Of a stretch of 15,168 nucleotides of DNA, positions 1-8,639 are shown one piece after another (within the stretch, counting starts at the first letter, position 1; each line of letters opens with the position of its first letter). The notes under the pieces are model-generated. The model was given only the letters and a program-made list of their open reading frames with translations, had not been told where the DNA came from and made no database searches. A program made the position numbers and the translations under genes. Origin of the DNA: Humisphaera sp. (lineage in GTDB: Bacteria; Planctomycetota; Phycisphaerae; Tepidisphaerales; Tepidisphaeraceae); assembly GCA_025351525.1 (NCBI GenBank), contig JANXVV010000356.1, positions 1-15,168 of the forward strand, in the 5' to 3' direction.

Positions 1-1207
1 CTTTGTGATCGTGGGCGTATTGATAACCTTCCCCATGCCCGAGCTTTTCGGCACCGGCGTAATGCGCATCCCGCAGATGTTTCGGAACGGGCAGCGTGCG
101 GCCTTCGCGCACATCTTTCATCGCGGCCCAAATCGCCTTGGCCGACGCGTTGGATTTGGGGGCGGTCGCCATGTAGATCGCCGTTTGACCGAGCGTGAGT
201 TGGGCTTCCGGCATTCCGATCCGCGCGACCAATTCGTAACAAGCCGACGCGATGACGATGGCCTGCGGGTCGGCGTTGCCGATGTCTTCACTCGCCAGAA
301 TCGCAATGCGTCGCGCAATGAAGCGCGGGTCTTCACCGGCTTCAAGCATCCGGGCCACCCAATACACGGCGGCGTCCGGATCACTGCCCCGCATGCTTTT
401 GATGAGCGCGCTGGCCGCATCGTAATGCTCATCGCCCGTGCCATCGTAGACGATCGCCTTTCGCTGAATGGATTGCTCGGCGACGTCGAGGGAGATGAAC
501 AGAGGACTGAGTGCTGAGTCCTCGGTCCTCCTCATCGACAGCACCGCCACCTCCAGCGCCGACAGCGCACGGCGGGCGTCGCCATCACTCATCGTGGCCC
601 ACAGGTCCATCGCCTTCGGGTCGATCTCGATCGCCATCTTGCCGTAACCGTTTTCCGGATCGCCGATCGCGCGGCGAACCAGGCTGCGAATTTCCTCCTC
701 GCTCAACGCCGCGAACTGAAAAATCTGGCTGCGGCTGACCAGCGGTGAATTGATCGAGAAAAATGGATTCTCCGTCGTTGCCCCGATCAGTATGATCTGC
801 CCGCTCTCCACATCCGGCAGCAGAATATCCTGCTGTGCGCGGTTGAAGCGATGGAGCTCGTCCAGAAACAGCACGGTCCGCTGGCCGCTGTTACCGAGCC
901 GCTCTTTGGCGGCTTCGATGATCTGCCGAACTTCCTTCACGCCGACCGAAGCGGCGTTGACCTGCTCGAAATGACACTCCGTATGTTTCGCGATGATCTG
1001 GGCAAGAGTGGTTTTGCCGGTGCCGGGCGGGCCATAGAAAATGACGGAACTCAACCGATCCGCCTCAAGCATTCGGCGGAGTAATTTGCCCTCTCCCAGA
1101 AAATGCTGCTGCCCCGCGAACTCCTCCAGCGTGCGCGGGCGCATCCGCACCGCCAGAGGGGCCACACGGTTCAAATTCTTCCGACGCGATTCATGAAAGA
1201 GGTCCAC
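1..1207 (-). CDS. rarA: Replication-associated recombination protein A (RarA/MgsA), AAA+ ATPase, 3' end cut by window edge
   Basis: RarA is a cytoplasmic clamp-loader-like AAA+ ATPase acting at stalled replication forks (known for the family). Reading the minus strand from 1207 gives VDLFHESRRKNLNRVAPLAV, matching the usual MDLF...APLA.RMRP start, so GTG at 1205-1207 is chosen; no in-frame ATG lies just upstream and the ribosome site is weak. Visible motifs: Walker A GPPGTGKT (residues 59-66), Walker B LFLDELHRFN (113-122), sensor 1 GATTENP (142-148), and NSPLVSRS with an arginine-finger candidate R159. The C-terminal half contains the conserved RRIAILASEDIGNADP stretch and ends at the window edge in GYQYAHDHK. 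402 residues are visible; compared with the family about 30-45 are missing. It is divergent from the kinase gene, with a large hairpin between them. Single-gene housekeeping locus; no sign of transfer. Confidence 0.97.
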   Translation of the reverse strand, partial: MDLFHESRRKNLNRVAPLAVRMRPRTLEEFAGQQHFLGEGKLLRRMLEADRLSSVIFYGPPGTGKTTLAQIIAKHTECHFEQVNAASVGVKEVRQIIEAAKERLGNSGQRTVLFLDELHRFNRAQQDILLPDVESGQIILIGATTENPFFSINSPLVSRSQIFQFAALSEEEIRSLVRRAIGDPENGYGKMAIEIDPKAMDLWATMSDGDARRALSALEVAVLSMRRTEDSALSPLFISLDVAEQSIQRKAIVYDGTGDEHYDAASALIKSMRGSDPDAAVYWVARMLEAGEDPRFIARRIAILASEDIGNADPQAIVIASACYELVARIGMPEAQLTLGQTAIYMATAPKSNASAKAIWAAMKDVREGRTLPVPKHLRDAHYAGAEKLGHGEGYQYAHDHK

Positions 1208-1225
1208 GGCGACATCATAGCACGC

Positions 1226-1347
1226 TCCAAGCCGGGGTGGAGCCAGAAGCGCACCGCCCTGCGCAACCCCGGATCGCCTCGACCCCGGGAGACGAAGAAT
1301 CCGGGACTGCGCAAGGCGCTGCGCTTCCCGCTTTGTCCCGGCTTGGA
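1226..1347. repeat. Long imperfect inverted repeat (49 bp arms) between rarA and the kinase gene
   Basis: The left arm 1226-1274 and the right arm 1299-1347 are inverted copies with 39 of 49 positions identical by hand alignment and no gaps; a 24-base loop lies between. Four of the ten mismatches (1237-1240 against 1333-1336) are G/A or T/C changes that would become G-U pairs in a plus-strand transcript, raising pairing to 43 of 49. The arms share TCCAAGCCGGG, AAGCGCA, TGCGCA and CCCGGAT blocks. It lies just upstream of the rarA start and about 180 bases upstream of the kinase start. It could be a MITE-like insertion, a bidirectional transcription barrier or a leader structure; the sequence alone does not decide. 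Confidence 0.85.
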
Positions 1348-1389
1348 ATAATAGTTACGTGTCACGGATCGTGGGAGCTCTGCGGCTAC

Positions 1390-1405
1390 CGTTTCCGTTG
1401 AAACG
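1390..1405. promoter_or_regulatory. Small perfect palindrome upstream of kinase gene (possible operator)
   Basis: CGTTTC and GAAACG form a perfect 6 bp inverted repeat around CGTT, about 120 bases before the kinase start in an AT-richer part of the divergent region. It could be a repressor site or a chance palindrome. No clear -35/-10 pair could be fixed next to it. Confidence 0.25.
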
Positions 1406-1512
1406 TAAGTTTCCAATTATTTGCTTCCGAGATTACATTTTATTACATTCTGGGAAAGAGTCAGGCGGATCGCAGTTCATCGCGGAATCCGGGCGACCAA
1501 AACTTCAGGAAG

Positions 1513-1519
1513 AAGAGGA
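1513..1519 (+). promoter_or_regulatory. Shine-Dalgarno site of the kinase gene
   Basis: AAGAGGA ends 5 bases before ATG 1525, inside a longer purine run from 1507. It supports that ATG as the start. Confidence 0.7.
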
Positions 1520-1524
1520 TCTTT

Positions 1525-4500
1525 ATGAATTGCAGCTCCTGCGCGCACGAGTTGCCAACGGCAACCGATCCGACTGAGCGTTTTCTCGTTTGCGCCGAGT
1601 GCGGGGCCAAAAATGATTTGGCGAGCGTTGAAGACCATACGATGGCGGTGCCGAGTGCCGCAAAGGTAAGGCCACCGTCGCGGCGATCGCAGATGATGAA
1701 TCTGGTCGGCAGAACGCTGGGCAATGGAATGTACCGCATCGATTCGGAAATCGGCGGCGGCGGGATGGGCAAAGTCTACTGCGCCACCCAACTGCGGCTC
1801 GATCGCAAAGTAGCCATCAAGGTCTTGCCTCCGGAATTGACCGAGGATCCCAGTTTCGTCCAGCGATTCAAGCGAGAGGCGACCGTTCTGGCCAAGTTCA
1901 GCCACGCAAACATTGTCCCGGTTTTTGACACGGGCGAGGAAGAGGGAATTCACTACATTGTGATGGGGTATGTGGAGAGCGCCGGCGGCAAGGCATCGAC
2001 GTTGCGGGATCTCATTGACGCCAATCCGCTGGAAGTCGATCATGCCGTGCGGATCATGGAGCAAAATCTGTCGGCGCTTCAGTATGCGCATGAGAAATCG
2101 ATCATCCATCGGGATATTAAACCGGGCAATATTCTGATTGATGCCCAGGGCAATGCGCATCTGGCCGACTTCGGAATTGCCAGTTCGCGCGGAGCCGCCG
2201 GCGATCCCAATCTCACCGTATCCGGTTCGACGCTGGGGACGGCCCGTTACATGGCACCCGAGCAGGCGGAGTCCGCCAGTTATGCCGACGCCAGGTCCGA
2301 TGTGTATTCGATGGGGCTGGTTTTCTACGAGATGCTGATCGGTTACGTGCCGGAAACCAAGACCTTTCTACCCGGAACGCTTCTCACCGGCCGCAAACAG
2401 AGCAAGCCGTTTATTCTCCCGAGCGCGTTCAAACCCGGACAGATCGATGAGCGGCTCGACCAGGTGATATTGCGATCCATTCAACCGGATCCGGACGATC
2501 GTTTTCAAAGTGCGGCTGAAGCGCTGAAGGCACTGTCGGAAGCGGTGGGCGGAGGTGGCGCTTCGCATCGGCGGTCGGTAAAGCGGTCGCGACGACTTAT
2601 ACCCTTGGCGGCAGCAGTGGTTTTGTTGGCGTGCGCGGGAAGCGGAGCGCAATACTACCGGACCATTCGTGGCCGCATTCCATCGGATTTGCTTAAGGCG
2701 TTGGACACCGGCGACACCGCCGCTGTCGTCGCGCTGGTGGATAAGCAGCCGGACCTGGTGAATCGCGCGGACAAAGAGGGACTGACGCCTCTGCATCATG
2801 CCGCCGCCGAAAACATGTCCAAAGCGGCCGATGAGTTGATCAAACTCGGAGCCAAGCTCGAGACGCAGGATGGCAAGGGTCAAACGCCTCTTCATCTTGC
2901 GGCGCTTAAAAACCGGTCGTTGTTGGTGGTGCTGCTTCTGGGGAAAGGCGCGCGTCAGGAAGCCCTCGATCACACGGGCAAGACACCTCAACAGTTGGCC
3001 AAAGAAAACAACCTGGACGAGGTGCGGCGAATTTTCGAGCGCGCCGACTTGATCCGGGCGATCAGCACCCATGACAAATTGATGATCGATAAGCTGATGC
3101 AGGACGATGACAAGCTCGCTCAAAGTGCCAGCACCGAGGGGTGGACCGCGCTGCATTTCGCCACCTACAAAGGCGAAGCCTATGCGACAAGTACGCTCTT
3201 AAAACTTGGCGCGCCTGTCGATGCGCAGACGACGCAGGAATATGTCTTGGACGTACGCTACGAGGCGGGTCGCACCCCCTTGCTTCTGGCGAGCGAATTT
3301 TCAAAGGAGATCGGGGACTATGCGGGCGTCATTCAACAACTGCTGGATAAGGGCGCGGCTCCCGGTAAGGCCGATGCCAAAGGCCGCACGCCCCTCCATT
3401 ATGCCGCAAAAAATAACGACGCCGTGATTGCTAAACTGCTCATTGCCAAGTTGCTGATCGCAAAAACGTCGCTCGATGGTCGGACGATGGAAGGGGGTAT
3501 GACGCCGTTGCATATGGCTGCCCAGGCCGGAAGCGTCGAGGTGGTGAAACTGCTCCTTGCCGACTCCGCCGATGCCATGTTGGCGGATGCGAAAGGCTCG
3601 ACATCGCTTCAACTGGCCGCGGGCGCGGGTCACGGGAAGATTGTCGATCTTTTGTTGACACGGCAGGGGATCACGAATGACGATCGGATGGCGGCTAGAA
3701 AGCTGGCGTTGGACAACAAGCACCCGGAGGTCGTCGCAATCTTGGACCGGTGGTGGACCAACGAAATTCTCACCCGGGTTGAGTCGTCGGGAACCGACCC
3801 GGTCAAGAGTGTCACGGAATTGCTGATGTGGCCCGAGCGAAAGTTGGCGGACGTAAAATCGAGCAATGGCGGGTCGCTGCTGGCGGTCGCCGTGTCGACG
3901 ACCCCGCCCACTGTCGATCTGGTCAAGCTGTTGATCAACGCTGAGCCGACATTGGTCGCACAAGCGGATGCGGCTGGCGAAACCCCGCTCTATCTGGCGG
4001 TGCGAACCGGCAAGAGCGATCTGGTCGGGATACTGGCGGACAAATTGGAGGCGAAATCGATCGCAATGGATGACAAGCGGGGCCAGCGACTGCTCAACGT
4101 TGCCGTCAACGGCGGGCGAATCCCGATCGTCGAGATGCTGGTAAAGGACTACAAGCTGCCTCTGAATGACGTTGACAACAACGGCCAGGGTGTCACGCCC
4201 CTGCAAGTGGCCGCGGCACATCACGATCATAAGATGGTGGACACTCTCTTACGGCAAGGTGCGAAGGCGGATGCCAAGGCGCTGGATTCGGCATCCACGC
4301 CAACGGCGCAGTTTCCGGAGGGCGGCTTCCCCGATGAGGCCATCAGGATTCTGGGCGGGGCACTACTGGCCGATCAAGTTCAGGATCCGAAGACGACTGC
4401 AAAATCATTGACAGACCTCCTCTCAAAACTGGACCAACTCAAGCTGGATCTGCTGGGCAAGCCGCTTGCCAATGGGCAGTTGCCGTTCGAGGTCGCCCTG

Positions 4501-5295
4501 CGAAGTGGAAGCGTTGACGCGCAAACGGTGCTATACGCCACAGTGAAGAAGAAAAAGTATCTGGATAAACAGAATGCCTCTGGTGAAACCGCGGTGTATG
4601 TGGCGGCAGTGCTGGGGAAGGCAGACGCCGTGCAGAACCTTCTGGATGAAGGCGCGGATTATAAGAAAAAGGACAACGCGGGCCGCACCCCCGAGGAGGC
4701 TGCAGAGGCGGTTTCGCAGACCAGTACGGAGAAAGTGCTGGCCGATCATCGCAGGATGGACGAAGCGAAAACTGCGGCGGTGAAGCAAGCGACCGCGATT
4801 CAAGCGGCGGCGACGCAGGCGGCAGCGGAGGCAGAACGCCGGAAAATGGAAGGAATCCAAAAGGCAGAGGCGGACACACTGGACAAAATCGACAAGTGGT
4901 TTAAGAGCAATTGTACGGGAGAGAAAATAAAGGGTAAGGAAGTTTTCCTGGACGGAACGCCCTACTACGTGTTTACGGGAACCGGAGCTGAACTGCTGAT
5001 AATAGATCAGAACAATCCGAAGATGGGAACGCCAGGCTGGTGTGAGTTTAAGGACGGAGTTTTCCAAGTATATGCGGGTAAACCCGGTGCGCCGCAACAG
5101 CGTCCCGTGCCTCGGGGGAAACTTGTTCTGAAGGACGTGGACCAGAAGACTGGCCTGGAAACATACATATGGAACCGGGAGAACGGTGGGGTCGTTTCCC
5201 TCTGCGTCAATAACCCAAAAGCGGAGAAAATTGACATCGGCGGCGACATCCTAAAAGGTGTTCTGGATGGCCTAAACAAGCCCAAAAGAAGGTGA
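1525..5295 (+). CDS. Zinc-ribbon Hanks-type Ser/Thr protein kinase with membrane segment and long ankyrin-repeat array
   Basis: 1256 residues. Order: zinc-ribbon-like N-terminus with CxxC pairs (C3/C6, C23/C26); PknB-type kinase domain about 66-338 with glycine loop GGGGMG (77-82), catalytic Lys in VAIK (K99), HRDIKPGN (195-202), DFG (215-217) and APEQ (244-247), so it should be active; basic stretch KRSRR and one hydrophobic segment (about 358-375); about 15 ankyrin-like units (about 390-1060) with TPLHHAA, TPLHLAA, TPLHYAA, TPLHMAA, TPLYLAV, TPLQVAA cores; an Ala/Lys/Glu-rich coiled coil (about 1066-1115); and a C-terminal domain of about 140 residues I do not recognise. By the positive-inside rule the ankyrin part would lie outside the cytoplasm. 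IAKLL is repeated in tandem near residues 639-648. It is followed after 81 bases by the FHA-ABC gene, suggesting a kinase/phospho-reader pair. The substrate is unknown. Confidence 0.95.
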   Translation: MNCSSCAHELPTATDPTERFLVCAECGAKNDLASVEDHTMAVPSAAKVRPPSRRSQMMNLVGRTLGNGMYRIDSEIGGGGMGKVYCATQLRLDRKVAIKVLPPELTEDPSFVQRFKREATVLAKFSHANIVPVFDTGEEEGIHYIVMGYVESAGGKASTLRDLIDANPLEVDHAVRIMEQNLSALQYAHEKSIIHRDIKPGNILIDAQGNAHLADFGIASSRGAAGDPNLTVSGSTLGTARYMAPEQAESASYADARSDVYSMGLVFYEMLIGYVPETKTFLPGTLLTGRKQSKPFILPSAFKPGQIDERLDQVILRSIQPDPDDRFQSAAEALKALSEAVGGGGASHRRSVKRSRRLIPLAAAVVLLACAGSGAQYYRTIRGRIPSDLLKALDTGDTAAVVALVDKQPDLVNRADKEGLTPLHHAAAENMSKAADELIKLGAKLETQDGKGQTPLHLAALKNRSLLVVLLLGKGARQEALDHTGKTPQQLAKENNLDEVRRIFERADLIRAISTHDKLMIDKLMQDDDKLAQSASTEGWTALHFATYKGEAYATSTLLKLGAPVDAQTTQEYVLDVRYEAGRTPLLLASEFSKEIGDYAGVIQQLLDKGAAPGKADAKGRTPLHYAAKNNDAVIAKLLIAKLLIAKTSLDGRTMEGGMTPLHMAAQAGSVEVVKLLLADSADAMLADAKGSTSLQLAAGAGHGKIVDLLLTRQGITNDDRMAARKLALDNKHPEVVAILDRWWTNEILTRVESSGTDPVKSVTELLMWPERKLADVKSSNGGSLLAVAVSTTPPTVDLVKLLINAEPTLVAQADAAGETPLYLAVRTGKSDLVGILADKLEAKSIAMDDKRGQRLLNVAVNGGRIPIVEMLVKDYKLPLNDVDNNGQGVTPLQVAAAHHDHKMVDTLLRQGAKADAKALDSASTPTAQFPEGGFPDEAIRILGGALLADQVQDPKTTAKSLTDLLSKLDQLKLDLLGKPLANGQLPFEVALRSGSVDAQTVLYATVKKKKYLDKQNASGETAVYVAAVLGKADAVQNLLDEGADYKKKDNAGRTPEEAAEAVSQTSTEKVLADHRRMDEAKTAAVKQATAIQAAATQAAAEAERRKMEGIQKAEADTLDKIDKWFKSNCTGEKIKGKEVFLDGTPYYVFTGTGAELLIIDQNNPKMGTPGWCEFKDGVFQVYAGKPGAPQQRPVPRGKLVLKDVDQKTGLETYIWNRENGGVVSLCVNNPKAEKIDIGGDILKGVLDGLNKPKRR

Positions 5296-5363
5296 GCAAG
5301 CCATGAAGCGTGCGGTGCTAATCAGGTGGCCGCGATTTTAAGTCTCAGCCGGCCGCAGCGTCT

Positions 5364-5368
5364 AAGGA
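5364..5368 (+). promoter_or_regulatory. Shine-Dalgarno site deciding the FHA-ABC start
   Basis: AAGGA lies 8 bases before ATG 5377. The frame is also open to a GTG at 5326, but that start has no such site and would add 17 residues that do not belong to the FHA fold. Confidence 0.7.
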
Positions 5369-5376
5369 AAATCCAA

Positions 5377-8300
5377 ATGATTGGCCCCATCACCTTGATT
5401 GTCACCACCGGCTCCTCCCGCACTGAAAAGCGGATTGAGGGCCCGCAACTTGAGTCGTACACCATCGGACGCGGCACCGAGGCCATGCTGTTTCTCAATG
5501 ACCCTGGCATCAGCCGCAAGCACTGCCGCATCTACACGGTAGAAGGCGCGATCCTGATCGAGGACACCGGCAGCAGCGGCACCTGGGTCAACGGGGAACG
5601 ACTGACGGCGGCGGTGCGACTTGCAGATGGGGACGAAGTGCAGATCGGTGGCGTTCGCATCGAAGTCCACCTCGAAGCCGAACGCGCCGCGGCGGCGGCT
5701 GAAGCGACAATGGCCGTCGCCCCTCCTCCGCGCGCTCAGCCCGCGCCTCCCCGCGCCCAGCCCGCCCCGTCTCATGCCCAGCCCGCAACGCCCCGCGCCC
5801 AGACTGCGCATCTTCCACCCTTCCGCGCACCGGCCCGCGCCCCTCTGGTAAACGCAGACATGACCATCGCCCGGCCCGGCGGCGCATGGACCGGCTCCGA
5901 CCCGTTGATGGTCGGCCCGCGCGACGATCTACCCGCCGATGCCGATCTGAAAGACATCACCATCGAGTTGGATCGCGAATCCGTGGTCATTGGCCGCGAT
6001 CAATCCAGCGATGTCGCACTCGACAACCTGATGATTTCCCGCCGCCATGTGAGCCTGAGCCGTGTCAACGGCCACTTCGTCGCCGAAGATCTCGGCTCCA
6101 CCAACGGCACCTATCTTAACGACCAGTGCCTCACCGAACCACGCCAACTGACCAAAGGCGATTTCCTGAGTGTCGGTCCCTATTGCCTGGTCTTCGACGG
6201 AGCACGGCTGATTTCAGAGCACCCGGAAAAGGGAGCGGAGATCACCGTTCAAGGGTTGTGTCAGGAAGTGATCGATCGCGAATCCGGACGCCCCAAATTG
6301 CTGCTGTCGGATGTCAGCCTGACCATCCGCCCACGCGAATTCGTGGGATTGCTTGGCACTTCGGGGGCCGGCAAATCCACCTTTGTGGGAGCCGTCAGCG
6401 GAAGGCGTCCGGGCAGCCATGGGAAAATCCTGCTCAACGGTGAAAATCTCTACGCCCGCTTCGACGCCTTCAAGGCGGGCATCGGATTCGTTCCGCAGGA
6501 TGTCATTTTCCATGACTCGCTTCCGCTCATCGAAGCCCTTCGCTTTACAAGCCGAATGCGGTTGTCCAAGGATGCTTCCGATGAAGAGATCGAAGCCAAC
6601 ATCACCCGGGTGCTCAAGACGGTGGGATTGGCGGAAAACGGCGCGACGATCATCAGAAATCTTTCGGGCGGGCAAAAAAAGCGCGTCTCCATCGCGATGG
6701 AATTATTGAGCCAACCGCGCGTTTTATTCCTCGACGAAGTGACCAGCGGCCTGGACCCGCGAACCGAAAAACAAATGATGAAGCTGTTCCGGGAACTCGC
6801 CGACAGCGGAATCACCGTCATTTGCATCACCCACTATGCCAACAGCGTGGAAATATGTGACCAGATCGCCTACCTGAACAAGGGGCTCTTGACCTTCTAC
6901 GGCTCCCCCGCGCGCTACAAAGAATACTTCGGGGTCGATCACATCGAGGCCGCCTACGACAAAGAAGATGAAAAAACGCCCGTCCAATGGCAGACCGACT
7001 TTCGCAAGTCAAAGGCTTTCGAGGAAGGCGTGACGCTGCGCGATCAGACCGGCACGGGTACGCACACTGCCCATCGCCCCACCCCCGTGTCGCGCCGGAT
7101 TGACTGGCCGCAATTGCAACGGCAACTCAATGTGCTCATGCGGCGAAATGTGCGAGTTCTGTCCATCGACCGCCGCAATCTGATGCTGTTGCTCGGCCTG
7201 CCCCCGATCACCGCCATCCTGTTATGCATTCTCAGTTCCTCCATGGACGTGCCGGCCCATGTCTTCAGCAGTGAAACGTTCGGACTCTGGATGCACAAGC
7301 AGAAAATCCTCTGCTTCGGGCCGATCATCATCATGTTTCTGCTGAGCATGTTCGGCTCCGTGCGCGAGATCGTGAAGGAATTGTCCATCTATCACCACGA
7401 GCGATTCATCAATCTGCGAATCATCCCCTACCTGCTCAGCAAACTCGCCCCGCTGGCGGTCATCGGCGCGATCCAAACTCTCAGCGTGGTCCTGATCATC
7501 AACGGTTTCGCCGACATGAAGGCCGGCGGCATTTTCACCCAATTCATCACCTTGTTCCTGGTGTCCATGTGCGGATTGCTGGCGGGACTGGCGATCTCCG
7601 CCTCGGTCAAGAGTTCCGATTGGGCCGTCATGCTGATGATCGGCGTGGTGATTCCCCAGCTACTGTTCGCCGGGGCGCTGGTGCCGGTCAAAGGTGCATC
7701 GGCGTTCATCGGCAAGGGATTCATCAGCGCCTACTGGGGACTCGAGGCGCTCAAATCCAACGTCGAAAATTACTACGTCGACAACCATGTCGGATACTAC
7801 CCCCTGCCCGGACGTAGTCAGGGATGGGGAGTCAGCACCTCAATGCTGTTTGTTCACATGATGGTGTTCGCGCTGCTCACGTTCTACCTGATGGCGAAAA
7901 AGGATGGGCCGGGGGCGATGCAGAGGATTGGTCGCTCACTCGAAATGATTGCCGAGGAATTGCGGCTGAGATTTGCGGCGGCAAAAATGGCTTCGAGGCA
8001 GTCGGAGGATTCACGGGCGTTACCAAGCCACCGGAACAAACTGACGGATCCTTATCCCGCACCCATCATTCCACCCAAAGAACAAAGCGACATGGTTTTC
8101 GCGCGGCGAATACCGGTGCCGGACAACAGAATTCAGAAGAGGTCTTCAATGCCACAGAGCAGCAAGTTCGATTTTCACGGAAGCGGGATTGGTTATATCG
8201 GGCAATCGATCCTTACCGTCATCCTTTGTTTTGTAACCCTCGGCATGTTCACTCCGTGGGCCTTTGTCATGGGGCAGAAATGGCTCTGCCAAAACACCAC

Positions 8301-8550
8301 GATCGACGGGAGACAGTTGACATTCAAGGGAACGGGGGCCGGCTTCTTTGGGCAGTTTCTGCTGATTGTTTTTCTCACCCTTGTTACTTTTGGACTTTAC
8401 ATCCCCTGGGGGTTCTGTCGCATCATGCGATGGAAAACGCGAAATACCTACTTTGCAGGGATTGGCGATAACGAACAATCCGGTGCTGCCGGAGAGCAGT
8501 GGGCGTCGCCCTCGCTCAGTCCACCATCGCTGGTGAATCGTCCGTCGTAA
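5377..8550 (+). CDS. FHA-FHA-ABC transporter (ABCG-like half transporter) with C-terminal DUF898-like membrane domain
   Basis: 1057 residues from ATG 5377. Two FHA domains, which bind phospho-Thr: the first with GRG (31-33), SRKH (46-49) and SSGTWVNG (66-73); the second with GRD (206-208), SRRH (221-224) and STNGTYLND (241-249). Between them is an Ala/Pro linker with repeated PRAQPAP units (about 115-142). An ABC ATPase follows: Walker A GTSGAGKST (327-335), Q-loop Q374, signature LSGGQ (429-433), Walker B VLFLDE (449-454), H-loop H486. Then comes an ABC2-type membrane domain of about six spans (about 600-880), as in ABCG/White proteins. The last 100 or so residues (FDFHGSGIGYIGQ..., ...TFKGTGAGFFGQF...) repeat a GSG/GTG-plus-two-helix pattern typical of DUF898/YjgN. 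Catalytic motifs are intact. One half transporter implies a dimer. It probably exports a lipid or small molecule, substrate unknown; the kinase just upstream is the likely source of phospho-Thr. Confidence 0.95.
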   Translation: MIGPITLIVTTGSSRTEKRIEGPQLESYTIGRGTEAMLFLNDPGISRKHCRIYTVEGAILIEDTGSSGTWVNGERLTAAVRLADGDEVQIGGVRIEVHLEAERAAAAAEATMAVAPPPRAQPAPPRAQPAPSHAQPATPRAQTAHLPPFRAPARAPLVNADMTIARPGGAWTGSDPLMVGPRDDLPADADLKDITIELDRESVVIGRDQSSDVALDNLMISRRHVSLSRVNGHFVAEDLGSTNGTYLNDQCLTEPRQLTKGDFLSVGPYCLVFDGARLISEHPEKGAEITVQGLCQEVIDRESGRPKLLLSDVSLTIRPREFVGLLGTSGAGKSTFVGAVSGRRPGSHGKILLNGENLYARFDAFKAGIGFVPQDVIFHDSLPLIEALRFTSRMRLSKDASDEEIEANITRVLKTVGLAENGATIIRNLSGGQKKRVSIAMELLSQPRVLFLDEVTSGLDPRTEKQMMKLFRELADSGITVICITHYANSVEICDQIAYLNKGLLTFYGSPARYKEYFGVDHIEAAYDKEDEKTPVQWQTDFRKSKAFEEGVTLRDQTGTGTHTAHRPTPVSRRIDWPQLQRQLNVLMRRNVRVLSIDRRNLMLLLGLPPITAILLCILSSSMDVPAHVFSSETFGLWMHKQKILCFGPIIIMFLLSMFGSVREIVKELSIYHHERFINLRIIPYLLSKLAPLAVIGAIQTLSVVLIINGFADMKAGGIFTQFITLFLVSMCGLLAGLAISASVKSSDWAVMLMIGVVIPQLLFAGALVPVKGASAFIGKGFISAYWGLEALKSNVENYYVDNHVGYYPLPGRSQGWGVSTSMLFVHMMVFALLTFYLMAKKDGPGAMQRIGRSLEMIAEELRLRFAAAKMASRQSEDSRALPSHRNKLTDPYPAPIIPPKEQSDMVFARRIPVPDNRIQKRSSMPQSSKFDFHGSGIGYIGQSILTVILCFVTLGMFTPWAFVMGQKWLCQNTTIDGRQLTFKGTGAGFFGQFLLIVFLTLVTFGLYIPWGFCRIMRWKTRNTYFAGIGDNEQSGAAGEQWASPSLSPPSLVNRPS

Positions 8551-8626
8551 CTTCATCCGAAATTTACCGAAGCGTTGGCTTGTGATCCACGATTTGAATA
8601 CCCGGTTGAACAGTCTTCAAGATCCA

Positions 8627-8631
8627 AAGGA
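8627..8631 (+). promoter_or_regulatory. Shine-Dalgarno site of the gene at 8640
   Basis: AAGGA stands 8 bases before ATG 8640, the same spacing as at the FHA-ABC gene. Confidence 0.65.
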
Positions 8632-8639
8632 TCTGCACC

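Noticed and set aside
5..517. 170-residue plus-strand ORF at the left edge
   Set aside because: Antisense to rarA, whose motifs are clear on the minus strand; composition (Arg, Gly, His rich) is that of a shadow frame.
1171..1416. Minus-strand ORF overlapping the rarA start and hairpin
   Set aside because: Lies mostly in the inverted repeat and ends out of frame with rarA; no protein features.
5303..5341. Twelve-codon ORF (MKRAVLIRWPRF) with GGTGAG before it, between kinase and FHA-ABC genes
   Set aside because: Could be a leader peptide, but it is too short to distinguish from chance and no attenuator hairpin was seen.
5326..5376. GTG start adding 17 residues to the FHA-ABC protein
   Set aside because: No ribosome site; ATG 5377 has AAGGA at ideal spacing and begins the FHA strand.
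7824..8471. 215-residue plus-strand ORF inside the FHA-ABC gene
   Set aside because: Out-of-frame shadow of the membrane and DUF898-like part.
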